From contig CASPAC010000017.1 of the NCBI GenBank assembly GCA_949419965.1, positions 1 through 35,102 of the forward strand: a stretch of DNA of 35,102 nucleotides. Direction: 5' to 3'. The translations under genes were made by a program, and so were the position numbers. The notes under the pieces are model-generated. The model made no database searches. It had not been told where the DNA came from and was given only the letters and a program-made list of their open reading frames with translations. Source of the DNA: Bacteroidales bacterium. GTDB taxonomy: Bacteria; Bacteroidota; Bacteroidia; Bacteroidales; Rikenellaceae. Each line of letters opens with the position of its first letter. Positions within the stretch are counted from its first letter, which is position 1. This document shows, piece by piece, positions 29,755-35,102 of this stretch.

Positions 29755-32130
29755 TCAGAACGGATACCCGACACCGAAGTTGAGCGCCGTATTCTTCCAC
29801 CGGAAATTGCGGATCCACCGCTTGCCGGCGGGGTTGTTGGGATTGTGCAGCTGAATGCCCCAGTCGAGACGCAGCACGGCGAACTTGATGTCGAACCGCA
29901 GACCCAGACCCGTATTGAAACCCAGCTGCTTGTAGAAATCGCGGAAGTGGAAGACCGCAGCGGTCGAATACTCCGAAGGGTCGTTCTTCACATACCAGAT
30001 GTTGCCCACGTCGAAGAAAGTGGCGCCATGGACGATGCCCCATATCGGAAAGCGGAACTCCAGGTTGGCCTCCAGCTTCATGTCGCCCAACTGCGTGGGA
30101 AACTCGGTGTCGGTGATGGGCACCGAACCGGGACCGAGCGTACGGGGCGACCAGCCGCGCATGCTGTTGCTGCCGCCGGCGTAGAACAGACGGTCGAAAG
30201 GCACCGACGTCGAATTGCCGTAGGCGATGGCAACGCCGCCGTAAAGGCGCCAGGCCACGGCCGACTTCTCGCCCAGCATGATCTTGCGGCTCAGACTCAG
30301 ATCGGCACGCACATACTGGGCATACTGCAATCCGAAGATCGTATAATAGTCCTTGCCGGAGGCCGGTTTATAAAAAAGGTGCTCCACGCCGTCGATCAGG
30401 TTGCCGGCGGTCTCGGCATTGAAACGGATGACCGTGGCATTGCCGCCCAGATGCTTGAACTGGTTGTTGTAGCCGTAGCCGAACGACAGACCGCCGATGA
30501 ACTGCGGTTCGTAGCTGTGGCGCAGATATTCGTTGTGGGTGTTCTCCAGGAAACTCTGGTCGAGATACCCGACGTCGATCACGTTAATGTTGATGGGCCG
30601 CAGCGAGAAGGACGAATAACGGGAATTGGTCCAGAGGTAGGTCATGCCGGCGCTGGAGAGCGTGCGCCGGTAGTAGGGACGGTCCTGGAAATTGATCGAC
30701 AATTCGACTTTGGTCTTGGGCTGGTTGACCGAACGGTAGCGCCGCGTACGCCACGGCACGAGGAAACGCGGAAAGGTCAGCCCGACCGTACCTCCGAACT
30801 CGGTGGCGCGCTTCTTCTTGGCGTCGCGCGCCTTCATGAACTCGTAACCGGCCGTCAGCGAGACGTCGAACGACTCGGCGCCGCGGAAGATGTTGCGGTT
30901 CTGATAGCCGAGGGTGGCTTTCAGCCCGTAGAAACTCGATGTGGTGCTCGCTTCGAGCTCGGCCTTGAAACTCTGTTTGAGCGCCGGCGTACAGAGGATG
31001 TTGCAGGTGAGGTAGCCCTCGCGCGTATAGTCCGTGCGGGTCGAATCGGCCGAAGCGCCGATGTAGGAGACATAATTGGTGGCGTCGGCCTGCCGGGGCT
31101 CCTCGACGAAAGCGATGCGGGCGCTGCGGAAATAACCCATCGACATCAGATCGGTGTAGGTGCGGTTGACCTGAGCGGAGTTGTAGACGTAGTTGGGATA
31201 GAGCGGCACGGCCTGCCGCAGAATGGAGGGCCGCAGGTTGGGCCGCCCCTCGTAGATGATATTCAGACCCCGGTAATAGAGCGTGTCGAGGCGCGAAACG
31301 AGCGTCGAATCGTTGCGGAAAGCCAGCGGATCGTAATCGGGAAAGAGGTTGATGCGCTGGATACGGTAGACCATATTGTTGTCCATGACGGCCTGTCCGC
31401 GTTCGTCGTAACCGGTGAGATGCTGTTTGATGACGATGCGCACCCCCACGCGGTGGTCGCCCGAGAGGGTGTCGGCCAGGAACTCGACGTCGTTGACCGA
31501 GAAGTTGTAGTAGCCGCGCTCCTTGAGGTAGGCCGCGATGCGTTCGCGCTCGCTGTCGAGCATGGTGATGTCGAAAATCCGGCCGGGCCGCACAAGGGTG
31601 TTGACCGTGTCGGGAGCCAGGATCTGCTCGAGGAACTTGTCGCGGAAGTCGTAGGAGACCGAATCGATCAGGTAGGGCTCGCCCTGCCGCACGCGGTAGG
31701 TGACGCGGGCGCGTTTGCGGCGCGAAACGGTATCGACCTCGAACGAGGAGTGCGACGCGAAGAAACCTTTGGTATCCATGTAGACCTTGAGATTCTCGGC
31801 GCTCTTGCGCGTCAGGTCCAAGTCGAGGATGACGGGCTGTTCGCCGATGCGGCGTTTCCACTCGTTCCACTTGTTGTTCTTCGTGGGATCGGCCTGCTCG
31901 TAGAGCCACACGTAGAAATTGGTGCCCAGAAAGCGCTTGTTGGGGGTCTGGCGCACGTATTTCTCTAACTCCTCGGCCGGAATGCGCTGCTTGCGCGGCG
32001 CCGAGCGGTCGGGCTCGACGGTGACCTTCTGCAAGAGATATTCGCCGTCGGGAATGCGGCGCGTGACGCTGCACGCCGAGCCTGCAAGGCCCAGCAGCAC
32101 GATCAGTCCTATGCGCCGCACCCGAAACAT
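29755..32130 (-). CDS. tamL: TamL-type outer-membrane lipoprotein barrel (Omp85 family)
   Basis: 791 residues. The start at 32130 opens a lipoprotein signal (MFRVRRIGLIVLLGLAGSAC, lipid Cys20). Three POTRA-like modules lie between about residues 25 and 330 (GEYLLQKVTVEPD, FFASHSSFEVDTV, ERIAAYLKERGYYNFSVNDVEFL, INLFPDYDPLAF). A BamA/TamA-type barrel follows, with the loop-6 motif NSMRGWSPRTLGPG and a C-terminal NFGVGYPF ending in Phe. TamL is the Bacteroidota lipoprotein form of TamA, which works with TamB in outer-membrane assembly or lipid transport. tamB is usually adjacent, but none lies in the window: downstream there is only the repeat array. It begins four bases after the nitroreductase stop, so it is the last gene of dapF-nitroreductase-tamL. 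Confidence 0.9.
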   Translation of the reverse strand: MFRVRRIGLIVLLGLAGSACSVTRRIPDGEYLLQKVTVEPDRSAPRKQRIPAEELEKYVRQTPNKRFLGTNFYVWLYEQADPTKNNKWNEWKRRIGEQPVILDLDLTRKSAENLKVYMDTKGFFASHSSFEVDTVSRRKRARVTYRVRQGEPYLIDSVSYDFRDKFLEQILAPDTVNTLVRPGRIFDITMLDSERERIAAYLKERGYYNFSVNDVEFLADTLSGDHRVGVRIVIKQHLTGYDERGQAVMDNNMVYRIQRINLFPDYDPLAFRNDSTLVSRLDTLYYRGLNIIYEGRPNLRPSILRQAVPLYPNYVYNSAQVNRTYTDLMSMGYFRSARIAFVEEPRQADATNYVSYIGASADSTRTDYTREGYLTCNILCTPALKQSFKAELEASTTSSFYGLKATLGYQNRNIFRGAESFDVSLTAGYEFMKARDAKKKRATEFGGTVGLTFPRFLVPWRTRRYRSVNQPKTKVELSINFQDRPYYRRTLSSAGMTYLWTNSRYSSFSLRPININVIDVGYLDQSFLENTHNEYLRHSYEPQFIGGLSFGYGYNNQFKHLGGNATVIRFNAETAGNLIDGVEHLFYKPASGKDYYTIFGLQYAQYVRADLSLSRKIMLGEKSAVAWRLYGGVAIAYGNSTSVPFDRLFYAGGSNSMRGWSPRTLGPGSVPITDTEFPTQLGDMKLEANLEFRFPIWGIVHGATFFDVGNIWYVKNDPSEYSTAAVFHFRDFYKQLGFNTGLGLRFDIKFAVLRLDWGIQLHNPNNPAGKRWIRNFRWKNTALNFGVGYPF

Positions 32131-32134
32131 GCCC

Positions 32135-32881
32135 CTACTGATTGAAGAACCCCTGCTCCTTGAGCAGGTCGAAATAGGTGTGCGAAATGGCAATGTTGTC
32201 GCGCCGGACATAACGGCGCTCGGTGAAGATGCGGGCCAGGTTGTCCAGACCGTTCTCCTCCAGCAACCGTTTGGTGAACTCCGACTCCTCGCGCTCGGCC
32301 CACAGTTCGTCGATCTCGGCCGCCGTGTAGTCGGTGTAGCGGTCGTAGTGGACGACCGCTTCGAGGGGCAGACGGTCGGTCGGTTCGGGCGACTCGTCGG
32401 GATAGCCCACGACCACGGTGGTGAGCGGAATCACCCCCTTGGGCAGGCGGAGGATGCGCACGATGTCGGCCGCCGTGTAGATGGTCGTGCCGAGGTAGCA
32501 GATGCCCAGTCCGTGGATCTCGGCCTGGACGCAGAAGTTCTGCGCGGCGAGCAGCGCATCGGTGGAGGCGTTGAGAAACCACCCGAAATTGTCGTAGGCC
32601 GGATCGGCGCCCCGCTGCTCGCACCACATGGTGAAGCGGTGCACGTCGGCGCAGACCGTCACCACGCAGGGTGCCTGAGTCACCATCGGCTGGTTGAAAT
32701 GGCAAGGCGCCAACTGCTCGCGCACGGTCTTGTCGCGCGTGACTATGAGCGAATAGAGCTGCATGTTGCCGCACGTCGAAGCACGCGAGGCGGCCTCGAG
32801 ACACTCCGTAAGCACCTCCTCGGGGATGGGCGTCGGGCGGAACCGGCGTATGGAACGATGCTTGAAAAGCATGTTTTTCAT
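32135..32881 (-). CDS. NfsA-like nitroreductase family flavoprotein
   Basis: 248 residues. FMN-binding N-terminal HRSIRRFRPTPIPEEVL and the ASTCGNMQLYSLIV segment, the middle ALLAAQNFCVQAEIHGLGICYLGTT, and VVVGYPDE are the usual nitroreductase blocks of the NfsA/FRP subgroup, with a C-terminal helix-rich extension (about 170-248). Enzymes of this fold use NAD(P)H to reduce nitroaromatics, quinones or flavins; the natural substrate here is unknown. It starts 18 bases after the dapF stop and ends 4 bases before tamL, so it is co-transcribed, with no evident functional link. ATG start at 32881. Confidence 0.9.
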   Translation of the reverse strand: MKNMLFKHRSIRRFRPTPIPEEVLTECLEAASRASTCGNMQLYSLIVTRDKTVREQLAPCHFNQPMVTQAPCVVTVCADVHRFTMWCEQRGADPAYDNFGWFLNASTDALLAAQNFCVQAEIHGLGICYLGTTIYTAADIVRILRLPKGVIPLTTVVVGYPDESPEPTDRLPLEAVVHYDRYTDYTAAEIDELWAEREESEFTKRLLEENGLDNLARIFTERRYVRRDNIAISHTYFDLLKEQGFFNQ

Positions 32882-32898
32882 ATTCGAAGCAATAAAAT

Positions 32899-33852
32899 CT
32901 AACAGTTCTTCATTTTTTCAAGAAAGGCCGCATAGGCGTCCGTCTCCTCCCGGCGCGGCCGCCATGCTCCGTGCAGGGCGACGCTGCCCGTTGCGGCATC
33001 GAACGCGAAGAGTCCTTCGCCCTCGAAAGTAGCATTTCCGATCAGCGACGTGCGCGTCTCGTCCTGCTCCCGCACGCACAGACAACGCACCATGCCGCCG
33101 CGGTTGAGCACTTCGATGGGTTCTCCGCAGCGGCAGACACCCTCGATGCAGGCCGCCGTACTGCAAGCCGTCATGGCTGTACCGCACGAAAGGGTGATGC
33201 CGGCGCCGCGCTCGTAGGTGGCGACGAAAATACGCTGTTGGCCGCACGGGCGGTAGAAGCTGAGGTTGATCCCGTGCGGGAACACCTCGGGCAGCTCGGT
33301 CACGCGGCGTCCTGCACGCTCCAACTCGTCGAGATCGATGCGGTCGGTACGGCACACCAGGTGCGGATTCCCCAGATTGAGGTAGGTGAACCGCCTGTCG
33401 CGGTCGAGCGGCAACACCGCTCCGCCGACAAACGGCCTCGGCCCGTCGCATACGAAATCGTCCGAAGCGAACCCGATGGGAATCACCACCCCGAAAGCCG
33501 GAATGCCGCCCGGCAGGGGCTCCTCGCGGGAGATCCGGTAACGCCGTCCGCCCGACCAGAGAGCGAAGCGCTGCTCACCGACATAACGTTCGCAGGCGAG
33601 CCGTGCGACGCAGCGGATGCCGTTGCCGCACATCTCGGCGGCCGAACCGTCGGGATTGTACATGCGCATGCCGTACTCCTCGCCCACCCGCACGAGCAGC
33701 AGCAACCCGTCCAGTCCGCCGTGCAGACGACACAATTCCCGTGCTAAAATCGCCGGATCGGCCTCCTCGGCGATCGAAGGCTGCGCCACGGCGTCGACCA
33801 GCACGAAGCGATTGCCCGAACCATGGCAGACGATATGATCGAATTCACGCAT
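32899..33852 (-). CDS. dapF: Diaminopimelate epimerase (DapF)
   Basis: 317 residues, somewhat longer than the about 275 of E. coli. Interconverts LL- and meso-diaminopimelate, for lysine and peptidoglycan. The two catalytic cysteines are Cys75 in PDGSAAEMCGNGIRC and Cys223 in ERGAGITLSCGTAMTACS; the substrate-binding GSGNRFVLVD near the N terminus and LGNPHLV (about 160-166) are intact. The C-terminal 30 residues (VALHGAWRPRREETDAYAAFLEKM) extend past the usual end. First gene of the minus-strand operon, about 130 bases after a clear promoter. Confidence 0.94.
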   Translation of the reverse strand: MREFDHIVCHGSGNRFVLVDAVAQPSIAEEADPAILARELCRLHGGLDGLLLLVRVGEEYGMRMYNPDGSAAEMCGNGIRCVARLACERYVGEQRFALWSGGRRYRISREEPLPGGIPAFGVVIPIGFASDDFVCDGPRPFVGGAVLPLDRDRRFTYLNLGNPHLVCRTDRIDLDELERAGRRVTELPEVFPHGINLSFYRPCGQQRIFVATYERGAGITLSCGTAMTACSTAACIEGVCRCGEPIEVLNRGGMVRCLCVREQDETRTSLIGNATFEGEGLFAFDAATGSVALHGAWRPRREETDAYAAFLEKMKNC

Positions 33853-33981
33853 AACTCACTTTTCGGAATCGGAAATCCACGGCCGGCGACGGAATCGGGC
33901 CGCTGAGCGGCCCCCCGCTCGGACGGCGCGTCTCTGCGCGGCAGGTCCGGCGTCCGACCGAAAGCCGATGGAAACCGAGGT

Positions 33982-34013
33982 CAAAAATACAAATAAAAAA
34001 GGTCTCTCTCAAA
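33982..34013 (-). promoter_or_regulatory. Promoter TTTG-N20-TATTTTTG of dapF
   Basis: On the minus strand TTTG (plus 34010-34013) and TATTTTTG (plus 33982-33989) are 20 bases apart, a full consensus match. The 5' leader (33853-33977) has no ORF or clear hairpin. The 326-base gap to the divergent hydrolase gene also holds a TAACATTG at 34109-34116 on the plus strand, a poor -7 candidate for that gene. Confidence 0.75.
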
Positions 34014-34178
34014 ATTTTGGCCGCCAATATTGAGGAGCCGGACGAATCTTCCGGAGCGGGAGACACAACTATTTTGCACGAAACGGCCGAAGTTTCCGAA
34101 AAAAAGCATAACATTGCACCGTGGTTCCCGCAAACACCGTTCTGACCGGGAAAAACGCCGAAAAGAGAGAATCGAACT

Positions 34179-34982
34179 ATGACCGAAAAATTCATCATGG
34201 CCGGTCCGACGGCCCTGCACGTCTGCGACTCGGAGGCAGGCGAACGTTGCGTGGTCCTACTGCACGGATACCTCGAATCGCTCCTGGTATGGGAGGAGTT
34301 CGTGCCGCTGCTCTACAAACAGGTGCGCGTGGTGACGCTCGACCTGCCGGGCCACGGCATCTCGGAAATCCGGGGCGAGGCGCACACCATGGAGTTCCTG
34401 GCCGACACCGTAGCCGGCGGCATGCGGGCCCTGGGCATCGAACGTTTCACGGTCGTGGGCCACTCGATGGGCGGCTATGCGGCCCTGGCCCTGCTGGAAC
34501 GCCATCCCGAGATGCTGGAAGGGATCGTCCTGCTGAGCTCGACACCCAATGCCGACACGCCCGAAAAGGCCGAAAACCGCCGCCGTGAAATCGCCCTCGT
34601 ACGGGCCGGGAAGAAAGATGCGCTGGCCCGTGTGGCTCCCGACGCCGGCTTCGCCCCGGAAAACCGCCGCCGCATGGCAGATGCCATCGAGGACCTCCGG
34701 GAACAGGTCTTCATCACCGAAGACGACGGAATCATCGCCCTGCTGAACGGCATGATCGAACGGCCGGACCGCAACGCATTGCTGCAACAATCGACCGTTC
34801 CCCAACTCTTCATCCTTGGCCGCAAGGACGGGTACATACCGGCCGAAGCCGCCGAAAAGATGGTCGCCGCCCATCCCCGGGCACAGGTCGTCTGGCTCGA
34901 AAATTCGGGACACATGGGTTTTCTCGAAGAACCCGAAGCCTGCGCGCAGGCACTGCTGGAATTCGTCGAGGCCGAACGTTAG
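34179..34982 (+). CDS. Alpha/beta-hydrolase family protein
   Basis: 267 residues, cytoplasmic (no signal peptide). The catalytic triad is readable: nucleophile Ser96 in [12 protein letters not shown], Asp217 in [11 protein letters not shown] and His245 in [11 protein letters not shown]. The oxyanion-hole motif [10 protein letters not shown] (about 25-34) and [11 protein letters not shown] complete the fold. Closest in build to MhpC/BioH-like esterases and peptidases, but the substrate cannot be told. The cap region (about 125-190) is helical and Arg/Glu rich. Divergent from dapF, convergent with the next gene; the two stop codons overlap by 3 bases (34979-34982). Confidence 0.9.
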   Translation: MTEKFIMAGPTALHVCDSEAGERCVVLLHGYLESLLVWEEFVPLLYKQVRVVTLDLPGHGISEIRGEAHTMEFLADTVAGGMRALGIERFTVVGHSMGGYAALALLERHPEMLEGIVLLSSTPNADTPEKAENRRREIALVRAGKKDALARVAPDAGFAPENRRRMADAIEDLREQVFITEDDGIIALLNGMIERPDRNALLQQSTVPQLFILGRKDGYIPAEAAEKMVAAHPRAQVVWLENSGHMGFLEEPEACAQALLEFVEAER

Positions 34983-35102
34983 AAACAACTTCGGTGCAGA
35001 TACTGGGCGCAGCGCACGGCCAGAGCCGACGCCCGGTTCGGATAGCCCAAGGGGACAACGCGCACATCGGTGAAATCCATGTCGCCAGCATTGAGATTGC
35101 CA
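34979..35102 (-). CDS. C-terminal end of an unidentified protein
   Basis: The last 40 residues of a minus-strand gene that begins outside the window. The tail reads [20 protein letters not shown], then [20 protein letters not shown], and stops with TAA at 34979-34981. The frame shows normal codon use for this window and no stops, and its end meets the hydrolase stop tail to tail, which supports it being real. I do not recognise the family. Confidence 0.5.
   Translation of the reverse strand, partial: GNLNAGDMDFTDVRVVPLGYPNRASALAVRCAQYLHRSCF

Noticed and set aside
29728..31968. A 746-codon open frame antisense to tamL
   Set aside because: Low-complexity Val/Glu/Gly composition typical of antisense GC-rich frames; tamL has signal peptide, barrel and beta-signal.

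Overview
The window looks like chromosomal DNA of a high-GC gut Bacteroidota, most likely Alistipes or a close Rikenellaceae relative (inference). The grounds are Bacteroidota-only families (DUF4492 next to cytochrome bd, DUF4290, a TamL-type lipoprotein barrel, paired Skp genes after bamA), the phylum's TTTG-N19-21-TAnnTTTG promoters in front of several genes, and GC-rich codon use. No prophage, plasmid, CRISPR or defence system is visible. Most of the window is housekeeping; the accessory content sits in intergenic DNA.

Layout. 1-3.6 kb: the end of fabI, then a cytochrome bd quinol oxidase operon on the minus strand (DUF4492-cydA-cydB). 3.6-5.9 kb: a tandem structured repeat carrying a promoter, then nhaC and a Gph-type phosphatase with overlapping ends. 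6-9.4 kb: an unusual sigma-54 activator (shortened receiver, no DNA-binding domain), DUF4290, and a thioredoxin-fold lipoprotein that lacks its CxxC. 9.6-12 kb: lpxH-thyA, then folA. 12.1-12.5 kb: a frameshifted small secreted protein. 12.6-17.8 kb: a five-gene operon related to heterodisulfide reductase and Qmo, encoding ferredoxin-type, CCG-domain, flavin and membrane cytochrome b modules. This is probably a membrane-bound electron-transfer complex exchanging electrons between a soluble thiol or flavin carrier and the quinone pool. 17.9-18.2 kb: initiator tRNA followed by a 180-bp-spaced duplication of its 3' end and terminator. 18.3-20.8 kb: pdxJ-cca-small membrane protein on the minus strand. 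20.8-26.7 kb: nadK, then uppS-bamA-skp-skp, an envelope block. 26.7-28.4 kb: a gene-poor, repeat-rich island with a gene fragment. 28.4-29.4 kb: an AraC-family regulator. 29.4-29.75 kb: a repeat array. 29.75-33.9 kb: dapF-nitroreductase-tamL on the minus strand with a clear promoter. 34.2-35 kb: an alpha/beta hydrolase convergent with the C-terminal end of an unidentified gene.

The most interesting signal is not a gene. A repeat of about 65-75 bp occurs at 3626-3782, at 29402-29754 and, inverted, at 27109-27172. It keeps two short single-strand motifs (TCYYGCTCG and CTCGCTTAWYC), while the two stems that would flank them change on both sides so that pairing is kept. In front of nhaC the outer stem is itself the promoter -7 box. 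A second shared theme is that in two unrelated tandem duplications (the tRNA terminator and this array) the tetraloop of a hairpin is exactly inverted between copies, as replication template switching at a hairpin would do.
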